Origin: an uncultured Alphaproteobacteria bacterium
GTDB taxonomy: Bacteria; Pseudomonadota; Alphaproteobacteria; HIMB59; GCA-002718135
Direction of reading: 5' to 3'
Length of the DNA stretch: 64,000 bases
Assembly (NCBI GenBank): GCA_902511405.1
Contig: CABXEZ010000001.1
Span: forward strand, 48,071-112,070
Position numbers and translations under genes: made by a program. The notes beneath the pieces were generated by a model. The model ran no database searches. It saw only the letters and a list, made by a program, of their open reading frames with translations, and was not told the DNA's origin. Of the stretch, positions 35,080-46,410 are shown in pieces. Position 1 is the stretch's first letter; every line of letters starts with the position of its first letter.

Positions 35080-36336
35080 ATGAATTTACAAGATTTAAAA
35101 AATAAACAACCTGAAGAGCTTTTAAAAGAAGCTACTAAACTTGAAATAGAAAACCCATCATCTCTTAGAAAACAAGATTTAATGTTTGCTATATTAAAAC
35201 AAATAGCGACAGATGGAGAGATAATAACAGGTTCAGGTGTTATTGAAATTATGCAAGATGGATTTGGTTTTTTAAGGTCTTCTGAGTCTAATTATTTACC
35301 AGGACCTGATGACATTTATGTTTCTCCATCTCAAATAAAGAAATTTAGCTTAAGAACAGGTGATATTGTTGAGGGTGAGATAAGAGCTCCGAAACATGGA
35401 GAGAGATATTTTGCTATAACTAAAATCAATAAAATTAATGAAGATAAACCAGATGTTGTTAAACATAGAGTAAATTTTGAAGATCTAACCCCTTTATATC
35501 CTGAATCTAGGTTTAAATTAGAACAAGAAAAACCTATGCCGGATTTAACGGAACGTATTATAGATATTATAGCTCCTTTAGGAAAAGGACAAAGGCAGTT
35601 AATAGTTGCTCAACCATTTACAGGTAAAACTATTATTATGCAGAAAATAGCTAATGCTATAACTGCCAACAATCCTGAAACCAAACTTATAGTTTTGTTA
35701 ATTGATGAGAGACCGGAAGAAGTAACTGATATGAAAAGATCAGTAAAAGGCGAGGTAATTAGTTCAACTTTTGATGAACCTGCTCAAAGACATGTTCAAG
35801 TTGCCGAAATGGTTATTGAAAAAGCAAAAAGATTAGTTGAATACAAACACGATGTTGTAATTCTTTTAGATTCAATTACGAGACTTGGAAGAGCTTATAA
35901 TACTGTTGTGCCATCAAGTGGAAAAGTTTTAACAGGGGGTGTTGACGCTAATGCACTTCAAAGACCTAAGAGATTCTTTGGTGCTGCAAGAAATGTTGAA
36001 AATGGCGGATCTTTAACAATTATTTCAACAGCCTTGATTGAAACAGGAAGTAGAATGGATGAAGTTATTTTTGAGGAATTTAAAGGAACTGGTAACAGTG
36101 AAATGATGTTAGATAGAAAGCTTAGTCAGAAAAGAACCTACCCTGCGTTTGATATAGCTAAATCAGGAACAAGAAAAGAAGAACTATTATTAGATAAAGA
36201 TGAGCTTGGAAAAATATTTATTCTTAGAAAAATTTTAGCACCGATGGGAACAACAGAAGCAATGGAATTTTTATTAGATAAAATGAAAGACACCAAAACA
36301 AACAGTGAATTTTTCCAAAGTATGGGTACTAAATAA
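35080..36336 (+). CDS. rho: Transcription termination factor Rho
   Basis: 418 residues, as in E. coli. The N-terminal RNA-binding domain includes [17 protein letters not shown]; the motor has Walker A QPFTGKTI, Walker [17 protein letters not shown], the P-loop-adjacent [12 protein letters not shown], and Q-loop/R-loop motifs toward [12 protein letters not shown]. No insertion in the RNA-binding domain. First rightward gene from the putative origin. Confidence 0.97.
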   Translation: MNLQDLKNKQPEELLKEATKLEIENPSSLRKQDLMFAILKQIATDGEIITGSGVIEIMQDGFGFLRSSESNYLPGPDDIYVSPSQIKKFSLRTGDIVEGEIRAPKHGERYFAITKINKINEDKPDVVKHRVNFEDLTPLYPESRFKLEQEKPMPDLTERIIDIIAPLGKGQRQLIVAQPFTGKTIIMQKIANAITANNPETKLIVLLIDERPEEVTDMKRSVKGEVISSTFDEPAQRHVQVAEMVIEKAKRLVEYKHDVVILLDSITRLGRAYNTVVPSSGKVLTGGVDANALQRPKRFFGAARNVENGGSLTIISTALIETGSRMDEVIFEEFKGTGNSEMMLDRKLSQKRTYPAFDIAKSGTRKEELLLDKDELGKIFILRKILAPMGTTEAMEFLLDKMKDTKTNSEFFQSMGTK

Positions 36337-36415
36337 AATTAACTAAAAAACCTTTAAAAATAAATAATTTTCTGATTTTATAGACTTAATCAACCAATAG
36401 GTTTATTGGCCAAAA

Positions 36416-37711
36416 ATGTCTAAATATAAAGATACTATATATGCTTTATCTACACCAACAGGTAGATCAGCCATTGCAGTTATTAGAATTTCTGGAGATC
36501 AAAGTCTAAAAACTTTAAAAAAAATATCATCGATAAAAGCAATCATACCCAATAAAACAAAACTAACTTTATTAAAATTTGAAAAACACATAATAGATCA
36601 AGTATTAGTTGTTTTTTTTAAAAAACCACACTCTTTTACTGGTGAAGAAATGGTTGAAATTAATTGTCATGGAAGCACAGCAATAATAACTAAAATATCT
36701 CAAATATTAGAGTTTTTAGGTATAAGACTTGCTGAACCAGGTGAGTTTTCAAGAAGGTCTTTAATGAACGATAAATTAGATCTTTTACAAACTGAGGGAT
36801 TGGCTGATCTTATTAATTCTGAAACTGAAAAACAAAGAAGCATGGCTATTTCTGGTTTATCAGGAAAATTAAGTAAATTTGTGAATGAAATAAATATGAA
36901 ATTAAGGCTAATGTTAGCAAACACAGAAGCCTTAATTGATTTCTCAGACGAAGATCTCCCAAAAAACATATTAATAAAAATATTAGAACAAAACAAGAAC
37001 ATAATTAAAATAATTAAAAAAGAAATTAGTAGTTCTGAAATTTCGAAACCAATAAGAGAGGGTTTTTTGGTTTCTTTAATAGGAAAACCAAACACAGGTA
37101 AATCTTCTTTTATTAACTATATTTCGAAAAAAGAAGTATCCATTGTCACTAATATTCCAGGCACAACAACAGACACCGTTACATCAACAATAGATATAAG
37201 TGGTTATAAATTCACCTTTATTGATACTGCAGGATTAAGAAAACATAAGAATAAAATTGAAGAAATAGGTATAAAAAAAACAAAAGATATAATTTTAAGG
37301 TCAAATTTAAACCTTGTTTTTCTTGAAAAGAATGAAATGAGTAAATATGTTGAAATTAAAGATAAGTTTTTTATTAGGTCTAAATTAGATAAAAAAAGAG
37401 TTATTAACATTGAAAAAAATATTTTAAATATTTCATCTGTAACGGGAGAAGGTGTAAAATTACTTTTAAAAAAAATTAAAAGAAAGCTTATTAAAAAACA
37501 AAAAAATGAACCAATTCTTTCACGTGAAAGACATTTAAATATAATGAAAATGGTTTTGTTTGAGTTAAAATCAATAAAAACAAAAGATAGTTTAGATATT
37601 ATAGCTTTTAAGGTAAGGGAAGCGCTCAGAATTTCTTTAGAAATTAATCAAAAATTTGATATAGAAGATGTTTTAGATATAATTTTTAAAGATTTTTGTA
37701 TAGGAAAGTAG
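36416..37711 (+). CDS. mnmE: tRNA modification GTPase MnmE
   Basis: With MnmG it installs the cmnm5 group on wobble uridine 34. 431 residues: N-terminal folate-binding domain (TPTGRSAIAVIRISG), helical domain, inserted G domain (GKPNTGKSS, switch region GTTTDT, DTAGL) and the invariant C-terminal CIGK. There is no Shine-Dalgarno sequence; a small hairpin CCAATA/TATTGG (36394-36409) lies just before the ATG. Contains one parS-like palindrome near its 3' end. Confidence 0.96.
   Translation: MSKYKDTIYALSTPTGRSAIAVIRISGDQSLKTLKKISSIKAIIPNKTKLTLLKFEKHIIDQVLVVFFKKPHSFTGEEMVEINCHGSTAIITKISQILEFLGIRLAEPGEFSRRSLMNDKLDLLQTEGLADLINSETEKQRSMAISGLSGKLSKFVNEINMKLRLMLANTEALIDFSDEDLPKNILIKILEQNKNIIKIIKKEISSSEISKPIREGFLVSLIGKPNTGKSSFINYISKKEVSIVTNIPGTTTDTVTSTIDISGYKFTFIDTAGLRKHKNKIEEIGIKKTKDIILRSNLNLVFLEKNEMSKYVEIKDKFFIRSKLDKKRVINIEKNILNISSVTGEGVKLLLKKIKRKLIKKQKNEPILSRERHLNIMKMVLFELKSIKTKDSLDIIAFKVREALRISLEINQKFDIEDVLDIIFKDFCIGK
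37516..37531. promoter_or_regulatory. parS-like site 1 (perfect 16-bp palindrome)
   Basis: TCTTTCACGTGAAAGA is a perfect palindrome matching 14 of 16 bases of the canonical parS TGTTTCACGTGAAACA. It lies inside mnmE, 3 kb upstream of parAB and 2.5 kb from the putative origin. Confidence 0.7.
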
Positions 37712-37724
37712 TTTCACGTGAAAA
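37711..37724. promoter_or_regulatory. parS-like site 2, overlapping the mnmG start codon
   Basis: GTTTCACGTGAAAA matches 13 of the 14 inner bases of the parS consensus. The last base of the mnmE stop codon is its first base, and the GTG start of mnmG (37718-37720) falls within the CACGTG centre. It is 180 bp from site 1. Confidence 0.65.
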
Positions 37725-39589
37725 CACATAAAAAATATTCAGTCGTTGTTATTGGTGGGGGTCACGCAGGAGTTGAGGCGGCTTGTGCTGCCGCAAGGGT
37801 TGGCGTTAGTGTGGCGCTTGTTACTCACAAAATTGATAAAATTGGAGAAATGTCATGCAATCCAGCAATTGGCGGTCTTGGGAAGGGCCATCTTGTCAGG
37901 GAAGTTGATGCCTTAGACGGGGTTATGGCCAAAGCAATTGATAAAGGGGGGATTCAGTTTAGAATGCTTAATGAAAGTAGGGGTGCTGCCGTTAGAGGAC
38001 CAAGAGCCCAAGCTGATAGAGATCTATACAAAAAAGCAATAATACAAATTGTAAAAAACCAAGAAAATATAGATTTAATAGAAGGTTCTGTTGAAGATAT
38101 TGGAATCAAAAATAATAAAATTACATTTGTTGAGCTAAGCAATGGCGATAAAATAACATGTCTATCGGCTGTTTTGACGACTGGAACTTTTTTAAGGGGC
38201 ATGATTAGGCTTGGCAATAAATCTTCTCCAGCAGGAAGAGTTGGAGATAAACCCTCGATAGCTCTTGCAAAAAAAATTGAAAACTTAAAGTTTTCAATAG
38301 GTAGATTAAAAACAGGAACCCCCCCAAGAATTTTAAAAAAATCTATAAATTTCAATGATTTACAAGAACAACTTCCAGATTCTAAACCCATTCCATTTTC
38401 TTTTATCAACAGATCTATCCACACACCACAAATTTCATGCTTTATCACTCATACAAACAAAGAAACTCATAAAATAATAGAAAAAAACTTAAACCTATCA
38501 CCAATGTATTCTGGCGCAATTAAATCAATAGGAGCAAGATATTGTCCATCAATAGAAGATAAGATTACAAAATTTCCTAACAAAAATAGCCATCAAATAT
38601 TTCTTGAGCCAGAGGGATTAGAAAGTGACTTAATTTACCCAAATGGCATATCTTCATCACTACCCGAGGAAATTCAAGATAGATTTGTTAGATCAATCAA
38701 GGGTCTTGAAAAAGCTATTATTACTCAACCAGCATATGCGATTGAGTATGATTATGTAGATCCTAGAGAGCTCACACACACCTTGGAAACAAAAAAAATA
38801 CAAAACCTTTTTTTTGCAGGTCAAATAAATGGGACAACCGGATATGAAGAAGCGGCTGCACAAGGAATTATTGCTGGAATTAATGCAGCACTAAAAAACA
38901 CATCAGGAAAAGAATTTATTATTGATAGATCACAGGGATATATAGGGGTTTTAATAGATGACCTTGTGACAAAAGGAACCAAAGAGCCATATAGAATGTT
39001 TACATCCAGATCAGAGTACAGGCTTTTATTAAGATCTGATAATGCAGATCAAAGGCTAACGCCTCTAGGAATTGATTTTGGTTGTGTCTCGCCTTTTAGA
39101 CAGGAAGAGTTTGGTAAAAAAATAAAAAAACTCAAACAAGGATTTAGTCTTGCTAAAAAGCTTATTTTATCACCAAACCAATTACAAAAAAAAGATATAA
39201 AAATTAAACTTGATGGGAAAAAAAGATCAGCAATGGAGCTTCTTTCACATAACAACATTACTTTTAAAAAGTTAGAAAAAATATGGCCCGAATTAAAACC
39301 ATTAGACTTAGAGACAAAAGAACAAATAGAAATTGAAGCAACATATTCAAGTTATTTAGAGAGACAAAGGGCTGACATTGATGATTTTAAAAAAGAAGAA
39401 GGTTTAGTTATTCCAAAAACCACAAACTTTAAAGATGTGGGAAGTCTCTCTAATGAAATCGTAGAAAAACTAATTAAAATAAAACCCCCTACATTAGGCG
39501 CCGCTTCCAGAATATCTGGCGTAACACCTGCTGCAATAATTGCAATAATGAGGTATTTAAAAAAACAAAAAAACAACAAGGCTGCTTAG
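37718..39589 (+). CDS. mnmG: tRNA uridine-34 modification enzyme MnmG (GidA)
   Basis: FAD-dependent partner of MnmE. 623 residues. FAD loop [20 protein letters not shown] near the start, [24 protein letters not shown], the catalytic-region GTFLRGMI and the C-terminal helical domain ending in [19 protein letters not shown]. The GTG start is embedded in a parS-like palindrome, 6 bp after mnmE. A run of seven C at 38319-38325 is in frame (GTPPRI, conserved). Confidence 0.97.
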   Translation: MKTHKKYSVVVIGGGHAGVEAACAAARVGVSVALVTHKIDKIGEMSCNPAIGGLGKGHLVREVDALDGVMAKAIDKGGIQFRMLNESRGAAVRGPRAQADRDLYKKAIIQIVKNQENIDLIEGSVEDIGIKNNKITFVELSNGDKITCLSAVLTTGTFLRGMIRLGNKSSPAGRVGDKPSIALAKKIENLKFSIGRLKTGTPPRILKKSINFNDLQEQLPDSKPIPFSFINRSIHTPQISCFITHTNKETHKIIEKNLNLSPMYSGAIKSIGARYCPSIEDKITKFPNKNSHQIFLEPEGLESDLIYPNGISSSLPEEIQDRFVRSIKGLEKAIITQPAYAIEYDYVDPRELTHTLETKKIQNLFFAGQINGTTGYEEAAAQGIIAGINAALKNTSGKEFIIDRSQGYIGVLIDDLVTKGTKEPYRMFTSRSEYRLLLRSDNADQRLTPLGIDFGCVSPFRQEEFGKKIKKLKQGFSLAKKLILSPNQLQKKDIKIKLDGKKRSAMELLSHNNITFKKLEKIWPELKPLDLETKEQIEIEATYSSYLERQRADIDDFKKEEGLVIPKTTNFKDVGSLSNEIVEKLIKIKPPTLGAASRISGVTPAAIIAIMRYLKKQKNNKAA

Positions 39590-39590
39590 T

Positions 39591-40202
39591 TTGAGTAAAC
39601 CAGACATTGTATCTGAGTTTGTTTTAAATAAAACACAGGTTGATAAAATAGATTTTTATTTATCTTCTATAATCGAGCACAACAAACACACTAACCTTGT
39701 TGGCAAATCTACAATTGAAAATATTTGGGACAGGCATGTTCTAGACTGTTTGCAGCTTACAAAATATATTATTAATAAAAAATTAAAAATTCTTGATTTG
39801 GGAACTGGCGCTGGTTTGCCGGGTGTTTTGTTTTCTATAGTTGGGTACCAAAGAGTTCTTATGGTAGACTCTGTAAAAAAAAAGACTGATTTTGTTAGAA
39901 AAATAATAAAAGAACTTTCTTTAACAGCAAAAATACAAAACAAAAGAATTGAAAAACCCCCAACCTCACAACATGACATCATTGTTTCCAGAGCCCTTGC
40001 TCCACTTGTGAAACTATTAACTTATGCACGAATGTACTCTAATAAAAACACAACATCACTTTTTTTAAAAGGAAGAAATGCTACTAGTGAAATTTATATA
40101 GCTTCAAAAGTATATTTTTTCGAATTTGAAAAAATTAAAAGCCTAAGCTCTGATGAAGGCTGTGTCCTCAAAATAAATAAAATTAGAAATAAAAATGGTT
40201 AA
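39591..40202 (+). CDS. rsmG: 16S rRNA (guanine527-N7)-methyltransferase RsmG (GidB)
   Basis: 203 residues. SAM-binding motif LDLGTGAGLPGVLF, preceded by NLVGKSTIENIWDRHVLDCLQL, and VSRALAPLVKLLTY for RNA contact. The start is TTG, one base after the mnmG stop, the only position that fits the family length. Overlaps parA by 8 bp. Confidence 0.95.
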   Translation: MSKPDIVSEFVLNKTQVDKIDFYLSSIIEHNKHTNLVGKSTIENIWDRHVLDCLQLTKYIINKKLKILDLGTGAGLPGVLFSIVGYQRVLMVDSVKKKTDFVRKIIKELSLTAKIQNKRIEKPPTSQHDIIVSRALAPLVKLLTYARMYSNKNTTSLFLKGRNATSEIYIASKVYFFEFEKIKSLSSDEGCVLKINKIRNKNG

Positions 40203-40968
40203 AATAATTTCTGTTGCAAATCAAAAAGGAGGGGTGGGGAAAACAACAACCTCTATTAATTTAGCAACTTCTTTATCGGCAATTAATAAAAAAATATTAC
40301 TGATAGATGCCGACCCCCAAGGTAATGCAAGCACAGGAATTGGAATTTCTTATGAAAACAGAAGCCCAAACTTATATAACTTAATAGTTAATGAGGATTT
40401 GGATTTAAATGCAATTAAAAAGACAATAGTTCCTGGTTTAGACATTATTACTGCAAATACTAATCTAGCCGCTTCAGAAATTGAGTTAGCAGAAGTAAAA
40501 AATAGGGAATTTGTTTTATCAAATCTATTATCTAAAATTGAAGGCTATGATTATATTTTAATAGATTGTCCGCCTGCACTAGGTCTTTTAACAATTAATG
40601 CATTGGTTGCATCTCACTCAATTATTATCCCACTCCAATCAGAGTTCTTTGCCTTAGAAGGAATTTCATCATTAGTTAACTCTATAGAGTTAATAAAAGA
40701 AAGTTTTAATCCAAACCTTATTATTGAAGGCATACTTTTAACCATGGTCGATAAAAGAAACTCATTAAGCTCTCTTGTAGAAAAAGATGTAAGAGATCAT
40801 TTTGGTGAAACTGTTTACAAGACCACTATTCCAAGAAATGTAAGAATTTCAGAAGCTCCAAGTCATGGAAAGCCAGCAATATTATATGATGTTAATTCTT
40901 CAGGATCTGTGGCATATATAGGTTTAGCTCGAGAAATTTTAGAAAAACAAGGCCTAACAAATGAATAA
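40195..40968 (+). CDS. parA: Chromosome partitioning ATPase ParA (Soj)
   Basis: 257 residues. Deviant Walker A ANQKGGVGKTTT (8-19), DADPQGNAS, and Walker B YILIDCPPALGLLT. It drives segregation of ParB-parS complexes. It overlaps rsmG and parB by 8 bp each, within the conserved ori-proximal mnmG-rsmG-parA-parB run. Confidence 0.97.
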   Translation: MVKIISVANQKGGVGKTTTSINLATSLSAINKKILLIDADPQGNASTGIGISYENRSPNLYNLIVNEDLDLNAIKKTIVPGLDIITANTNLAASEIELAEVKNREFVLSNLLSKIEGYDYILIDCPPALGLLTINALVASHSIIIPLQSEFFALEGISSLVNSIELIKESFNPNLIIEGILLTMVDKRNSLSSLVEKDVRDHFGETVYKTTIPRNVRISEAPSHGKPAILYDVNSSGSVAYIGLAREILEKQGLTNE

Positions 40969-41794
40969 AGAAAATAATAAATTAGGAATGGGACTAGGCG
41001 CCTTACTTAATACAAATAATAAAAATAAAAACAGCACAAACAAAATAGATATATCAAAAATTTATCCAAACAAAAAACAACCACGAAAAAATTTTGAGGA
41101 AAAAGAAATTACAGAATTATCCGAGTCTATAAAAAATCAAGGGTTAATACAACCCATTGTTGTTAGAGAGACATCTGGCGACATGTATGAAATTATAGCT
41201 GGCGAAAGAAGGTGGAGAGCATGTCAGCTTGCAGGTTTGCACTCAGTTAGCTGCGTTGTTATGAGCGTTGATGATAAAAATGTTTACGAACTTGCCTTAA
41301 TAGAAAACATACAAAGACAAAATCTTAATGTTGTAGAAGAGGCAAAAGCATACAAAAACTTAATTGAGTTAAACGGTTTAAAAAATGAAGAACTGTCAAA
41401 AAAAATAGGTAAAAGCTCTAGCCACATTTCAAATTTAATTAGAATTTTAGATCTTGATGACGAAATACACCAAATGATTATTGATGGGAAAATTAACATG
41501 GGTCATGCAAGGGCGCTCATTGGGGTTCCAAATGCAGTTGAGAAAGCAAAAGAGGTTTTTGAGAAAAAACTAAGCGTTAGAGATGTTGAAAAGTTGACAT
41601 CAAAACACAAACAAACAAGAAAAAAACAATCAGAAAAAGACCCAAATATTGTCGATTTGGAAAAAGAACTTTCAGATAAAATTGGTTTAAAAACTGAAAT
41701 TGAGTTTAATGATAATGGTTCTAGCGGATCACTTAAACTATATTATTCAGACCTTAATCAACTTGATGAGATAATGAAAAGACTCAAGAAGTAA
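40961..41794 (+). CDS. parB: Chromosome partitioning protein ParB (Spo0J), CTPase clamp
   Basis: 277 residues. An N-terminal segment (GMGLGALL) is the ParA-stimulating peptide. The CTP-binding region has NPNKKQPRK-type PNKKQPRKNF and GERRWRACQLAG. The helix-turn-helix contains LSKKIGKSSSHISNLIRIL, and a C-terminal dimerisation domain follows. Expected ligands are the two parS-like palindromes 3 kb upstream. The end overlaps holA on the other strand by 11 bp. Confidence 0.96.
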   Translation: MNKENNKLGMGLGALLNTNNKNKNSTNKIDISKIYPNKKQPRKNFEEKEITELSESIKNQGLIQPIVVRETSGDMYEIIAGERRWRACQLAGLHSVSCVVMSVDDKNVYELALIENIQRQNLNVVEEAKAYKNLIELNGLKNEELSKKIGKSSSHISNLIRILDLDDEIHQMIIDGKINMGHARALIGVPNAVEKAKEVFEKKLSVRDVEKLTSKHKQTRKKQSEKDPNIVDLEKELSDKIGLKTEIEFNDNGSSGSLKLYYSDLNQLDEIMKRLKK

Positions 41795-42722
41795 TTATTT
41801 TTTTTAAATTTAAAAAAAATCTTAACCCAATAATTGAATATAACTCAGAGCTCTGTCTTATCAGAAGCTCCACCCTTGATAGGTTTCTATAAATTTTTAT
41901 TAGCTTATCTTTATTTGTTTTTTTATATATTATTAAAAAAACATCTTTTTCAGCAAACAAATATCTTGGAAAATTATATAAAGCAGCATCTCTATCGCCA
42001 GAGTTTTTAATTATTTCAAGATATGTCTTTATAGAGTTCAAAAAAATATAAAAATCTGAAAGCGAGCTTATGCTTTTATTAAAAGTGTTTGTTAAAATTT
42101 TATTTTCCTTAAAAATATTGAAGAAAATTTTGTTTATCTCTATTTTGTTATCAACAAATGTTATTTTTTCAATATCTGAAATTAATTTAACATCACTATT
42201 AAACAAACTTAACATTTCTAGTTGTTTTATAAATATTACATAATTGTTATCAAAGTTATCAACTACATACCAAAAAACATCATTTGAAAGGGTAAGGTTG
42301 TTTATTTTAATATAGTTTTTTAAAGTATTTTCTTTAGAGCTTCTGTTTAATGAATAACATTCAATAACCAAGCTGCCCCCATCTTTTGAAAGTTTAGTCT
42401 TAATTAAATTTGTTTTTTTCCCATTTGGTGATGCAACTAAAATACTTTTATCATCTAATTCTTCAGGGGTAATTTCTTTGTTTGTTGGAAAATTAGATAA
42501 CACAAATAACGTTTTGTTTGCTGAAAAAAGATTACCAATTGAACCACCATTGTAGTTGTTAGAAACATCAATAAAAAAATCTCTTTTTTTAAAATCCTCT
42601 ATAATGAAGTTTTTTACATAAGATATAAAGGGCTCATCTGAACCAGTAACTAAGATTTTATTAAAAATTATATTTTTATTTGAGCTTAGAAAAACTTCAG
42701 GTTTAATTTTCACTCTAAACAA
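41784..42722 (-). CDS. holA: DNA polymerase III delta subunit
   Basis: 312 residues, opening [16 protein letters not shown]. The clamp-loader fold is weakly conserved, but the pattern LVTGSDEPFISYVKNFI (degenerate P-loop region), the ASPNGKKTNLIK segment and location between lptE and the parAB cluster identify HolA. It opens the beta clamp. Start overlaps lptE end by 13 bp. Confidence 0.82.
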   Translation of the reverse strand: MFRVKIKPEVFLSSNKNIIFNKILVTGSDEPFISYVKNFIIEDFKKRDFFIDVSNNYNGGSIGNLFSANKTLFVLSNFPTNKEITPEELDDKSILVASPNGKKTNLIKTKLSKDGGSLVIECYSLNRSSKENTLKNYIKINNLTLSNDVFWYVVDNFDNNYVIFIKQLEMLSLFNSDVKLISDIEKITFVDNKIEINKIFFNIFKENKILTNTFNKSISSLSDFYIFLNSIKTYLEIIKNSGDRDAALYNFPRYLFAEKDVFLIIYKKTNKDKLIKIYRNLSRVELLIRQSSELYSIIGLRFFLNLKKIITS

Positions 42723-43195
42723 CTGTTATTGATCTGGAGAGTGTCAATAAAGTCATTTATATTTTGATCAACGCTACTGCTGTATAGCTTATCAAAAGAC
42801 CTGTCACTTCCAAAGTTGTAACCAGCAGATTTGGGTGTAAAAGAAAATTTTGAAATAATTGTCTTATTGTAAATTCTGCATTCGCTTGTTTTATAAAATA
42901 GGTCATAATTAACCTCCAGAGCATATTCTATTTTTTCTGCAACTTGGTTATTTTTGACAATTCTATTTTCTTTTTTTTCTAAGAATGTTGTTTTTAGAAT
43001 GTACTCATATTTTTCATTGTTTCCAAAATTAGAATACAAACTTCTTGTAAACCTCTCTTCTGAGCTTTTATCTATTAAAAGTGCTGTTTTGTTTTTGAGT
43101 GGGTTTTTTAGGCTACTATCTTTTAACACGAACTCAATGTTGCTGCATGAGAAAACAAAAAACAAGAGAGTGAAGGCAATATATTTTATAATCAT
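42710..43195 (-). CDS. LptE-like LPS-assembly lipoprotein
   Basis: 161 residues with a lipoprotein signal (FFVFSC, Cys 17). Sequence conservation is low, as usual for LptE; the identification rests on the leuS-lptE-holA order, the size and a pattern of alternating strands with [15 protein letters not shown]. LptE plugs LptD at the outer membrane. The 5' end overlaps the leuS stop by 4 bp. Confidence 0.75.
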   Translation of the reverse strand: MIIKYIAFTLLFFVFSCSNIEFVLKDSSLKNPLKNKTALLIDKSSEERFTRSLYSNFGNNEKYEYILKTTFLEKKENRIVKNNQVAEKIEYALEVNYDLFYKTSECRIYNKTIISKFSFTPKSAGYNFGSDRSFDKLYSSSVDQNINDFIDTLQINNSCLE

Positions 43196-45708
43196 TTTAT
43201 TACTAAATTAATAATTTTGTTAGGTACAAATATTATCTTTATAATTTTTTTATTTTCAACATTTTTAATTATTTTAGGATCTAACATAACTCTTTTCATA
43301 ATTACTTCTCTATCTTCGTTAGAAGTAACATTAATTAAAGATCTGGTTTTTCCGTTAACTTGTATGGGCATTTTAATAACGCCCTCGTCATAAACCCCTT
43401 GGGTTTTTGGCCATTTGGCTGAAATACAAAGCCCTTTCTTCCCCATTTCTTGCCAAATTTCTTCACTTATATGAGGTATAAATGGGTGAATAATTATTGT
43501 AAGTTTTTCAATGATTTCAGATAAATCCTCCTTAACAATTAGTTTTTTTGACACAAGAGATGATAAAAAGTTCACATATTCATATATTTTAGCGACTGAT
43601 TTATTGAAATGAAAACACTCTATGTTGCCAGAAATTTCATTAATAATTTTATCAAATTTTTTTAATGAGTTTTGATCAGTTTCTTTTATGTTGTTTTTGT
43701 AAGTTATTGATTTTTCATACAAATCCCAAATTTTATTTATGAACTTATAAGAAGCGACAACACCTGTTTCTGTCCACTCTAAATCTCTTTCAGGCGGACT
43801 ATCAGACAACACAAACCACCTGGCGGTATCAGCGCCATATAAATTTATTATTTCTCCCGGATCAATAACATTTTTTTTTGATTTACTCATCTTTTCTATA
43901 TTTCCAGTTGATACTGGGCTATTATTTTTATCGAAAAGCAGATCTTTTTTTCTTATAATGTCACCAGGTTCTATCCATTCATTGTTGGCATTTTTAAAGG
44001 TTCTGTGTGTTACCATTCCTTGTGTAAAAAGACCTTCAAATGGTTCATTTAAGTTTATATAATTTAAATCTCTTAGGGCTTTTGTAAAAAAACGAGAATA
44101 AAGCAGGTGAAGAATAGCGTGTTCTACACCGCCTATGTATTGATCAACAGGCAACCAATATTTTATTTCATCAACATCTAGAGCGTTGTTTAGTTTAGGG
44201 TTACAAAACCTTAAAAAATACCAAGAGGACTCAAAAAAAGTATCAAATGTATCTGTTTCTCTCACAGCCTTCATTCCAGTTTCAGGACATGAAGTTAATT
44301 TCCAATCTTCTGCATCTTTTAGAGATGTGAGAATACCGTTTGTTGCATTGTTTTTTGGAAGAAGAACAGGCAGGTCTTTTTTGCTCACAGGCACTATTTC
44401 ACCATCTTCTCTGTATAAGATAGGGATTGGGCACCCCCAATATCTCTGTCGAGAAACCCCCCAATCTCTGAGTTTGTAGTTAGTTTTTTTTGACCCTACA
44501 CCACTTGATTCAATAAATTCCAAAATCTTTTTTTTTGCACCCTCAACACTTAGTCCGTTTAGAAAATCAGAATTAATTAATTTTCCATCACCGGTTGTGG
44601 CTACATTAATGGTTTGTTTGTTTTCTTTTTCACTTTCTACAACCTTAATTACATCTAAATTATACTTAATTGCAAAATCAAGATCTCTTTGATCATGTGC
44701 GGGGCATCCAAAAATTGCTCCAAGGCCATAATCCATCAAAACAAAGTTAGCAATATAGACAGGTATTGCTTTTTTAGTAATAGGATGTTCAGCTTTTATT
44801 TCTGTGTTGAAACCAAGCTTATCTTTTTCTGTGTTTGATAGTTCACACTCTTTTATAAATTTTTTTATTTTATCATTTGTTTTGATTAACTCATCTACAA
44901 AGGGATGTTGACAAGAAATTGCAATAAATGTTGCTCCAAATATAGTATCTGGGCGAGTTGTATAAATCTTAATTTTGTAATCCTTGTATTTTAGGTTTTT
45001 TAAATTAAAGTTTATTTCAGCGCCTTCTGATTTACCAATCCAATTTTTTTGCATTGTTTTGACCTTTTCGGGCCATTCATCCAAGTTGTCTAGCTCGGCA
45101 AGAAGCTCGTTTGAATACTTGCTGGTTTTTAAAAACCATTGAGATAAATATTTTTTTTCAACTTCTGCACCTGATCGCCAACCACGACCATCAATAACTT
45201 GTTCATTTGCAAGCACGGTCCTGTCAACAGGGTCCCAGTTTACCTCAGACTCTTTTTTGTATGCAAGACCATTTTTAAACATTTCAATAAAAAACTCTTG
45301 TTCATGTTTGTAGTATTCAGGGTGACACGTTGCCAACTCTTTTTGCCAATCAAAAGAGAACCCCATGTTTTTCAACTGGGATTTCATAGTTTTTATATTT
45401 TTATATGTCCATTCTTCAGGGCTTTTTTTTTCTATTATGGCAGCATTTTCAGCGGGTAAACCAAAAGCATCCCAGCCCATAGGATGCATCACATTAAATC
45501 CTTTTAATTTTTTATATCTTGCAACAACATCGCCAAGTGTATAATTTCTTACATGACCCATGTGGATTCTTCCTGACGGGTATGGAAACATTTCTAAAAC
45601 ATAATATTTTTTTTTGCTACTGTCTTTTTTTGTTTCAAATATTTTTTGTTTAATCCATTCTCCTTGCCATTTTTTTTCTGCAACTTTATGATTGTATCGA
45701 GAAGGCAC
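43192..45708 (-). CDS. leuS: Leucyl-tRNA synthetase
   Basis: 838 residues. HIGH-type motif [19 protein letters not shown] near residue 46, the CP1 editing domain with [13 protein letters not shown], and KMSKS motif [13 protein letters not shown] near residue 600. The C-terminal anticodon-binding region is complete. It lies 5 bp after the DUF3576 gene stop, in the conserved order leuS-lptE-holA. Confidence 0.97.
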   Translation of the reverse strand: MPSRYNHKVAEKKWQGEWIKQKIFETKKDSSKKKYYVLEMFPYPSGRIHMGHVRNYTLGDVVARYKKLKGFNVMHPMGWDAFGLPAENAAIIEKKSPEEWTYKNIKTMKSQLKNMGFSFDWQKELATCHPEYYKHEQEFFIEMFKNGLAYKKESEVNWDPVDRTVLANEQVIDGRGWRSGAEVEKKYLSQWFLKTSKYSNELLAELDNLDEWPEKVKTMQKNWIGKSEGAEINFNLKNLKYKDYKIKIYTTRPDTIFGATFIAISCQHPFVDELIKTNDKIKKFIKECELSNTEKDKLGFNTEIKAEHPITKKAIPVYIANFVLMDYGLGAIFGCPAHDQRDLDFAIKYNLDVIKVVESEKENKQTINVATTGDGKLINSDFLNGLSVEGAKKKILEFIESSGVGSKKTNYKLRDWGVSRQRYWGCPIPILYREDGEIVPVSKKDLPVLLPKNNATNGILTSLKDAEDWKLTSCPETGMKAVRETDTFDTFFESSWYFLRFCNPKLNNALDVDEIKYWLPVDQYIGGVEHAILHLLYSRFFTKALRDLNYINLNEPFEGLFTQGMVTHRTFKNANNEWIEPGDIIRKKDLLFDKNNSPVSTGNIEKMSKSKKNVIDPGEIINLYGADTARWFVLSDSPPERDLEWTETGVVASYKFINKIWDLYEKSITYKNNIKETDQNSLKKFDKIINEISGNIECFHFNKSVAKIYEYVNFLSSLVSKKLIVKEDLSEIIEKLTIIIHPFIPHISEEIWQEMGKKGLCISAKWPKTQGVYDEGVIKMPIQVNGKTRSLINVTSNEDREVIMKRVMLDPKIIKNVENKKIIKIIFVPNKIINLVIK

Positions 45709-45713
45709 TATTT

Positions 45714-46313
45714 TTAACCAGAGGTTAATTTAAGTTTTTTTGCCCCATTAAGAATAACATTTTCCAATTTAGCGTTGTCTTCAATTTTTGAAGGGGTGTT
45801 TACCCACTGGTTGTTTTTAAGTGTTTGACAAAAAGAAGAAACTTTTAAGTTTTCTGTTTTTAAATCTTTACCGTTAATGAAAATGTTTAATTTACAGCGC
45901 TCTCCCTGATTTGTTTCTGCTGTGTACCAGTCTGTTATTATTGTTCCAGCAAAGGGATCTGTTGAAGACAACGGCATAAAATTTATTGTTTCCAAAGAAG
46001 CTTTCCACAAATAAGGATTAATAGGCATTCCAATGCTTGTTGATTGAGATGAAGAATCTTTATTTTCTCCTAAAAAAGAAAAACTAGCTTTCTTGCCCAT
46101 TAAGCCGCCCCCAGTCCTTAATCTGTTTTGAGCATCAGACATTGCTAAATCTTTGTCTGTTGCCAAACTGAAAGGCGTGCCCGATCTTCTTACTATCTCA
46201 CCTTGTGTTTGTGCATTATCCCAGAGGGCTTTTTTTTCTTCTTCTGATAAGTTGCTGTTGCAACCAATTAGAAGAAATATAAAAATTACAACAAAAACAG
46301 AGGTTTTTTTCAT
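45714..46313 (-). CDS. DUF3576-family lipoprotein
   Basis: 199 residues from the ATG at 46313, giving a lipoprotein signal ([18 protein letters not shown], Cys at 18). A longer frame to 46367 would run into the porin terminator. Conserved [32 protein letters not shown] is the DUF3576 hallmark, usually encoded next to leuS in Alphaproteobacteria. Function unknown; probably outer-membrane anchored. Confidence 0.87.
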   Translation of the reverse strand: MKKTSVFVVIFIFLLIGCNSNLSEEEKKALWDNAQTQGEIVRRSGTPFSLATDKDLAMSDAQNRLRTGGGLMGKKASFSFLGENKDSSSQSTSIGMPINPYLWKASLETINFMPLSSTDPFAGTIITDWYTAETNQGERCKLNIFINGKDLKTENLKVSSFCQTLKNNQWVNTPSKIEDNAKLENVILNGAKKLKLTSG

Positions 46314-46357
46314 TTTTTGATAAATATTGTATTGGTGGGCAAAAGTAAAACATAAAA

Positions 46358-46386
46358 AAAACGGCACTTAAAAAAAGTGCCGTTTT
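46358..46386 (-). terminator. Intrinsic terminator of the porin gene
   Basis: A perfect 12-bp stem AAAACGGCACTT / AAGTGCCGTTTT with a 5-nt loop is followed, in the direction of porin transcription, by a run of T. It sits 25-53 bp after the porin stop. It is the strongest terminator in the window. Confidence 0.88.
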
Positions 46387-46410
46387 ATAAAAAATTAGAC
46401 TAATCTAAGA

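Noticed and set aside
38319..38325. C7 run in mnmG as possible frameshift or phase-variable site
   Set aside because: The run encodes part of a conserved GTPPRI segment and the frame continues normally on both sides.
37954..38448. 164-residue frame antisense to mnmG
   Set aside because: Complement of a fully conserved MnmG region; no ribosome binding site or family resemblance.
46314..46367. Upstream extension of the DUF3576 gene
   Set aside because: It would include the porin terminator hairpin and displace the lipoprotein signal from the N terminus.
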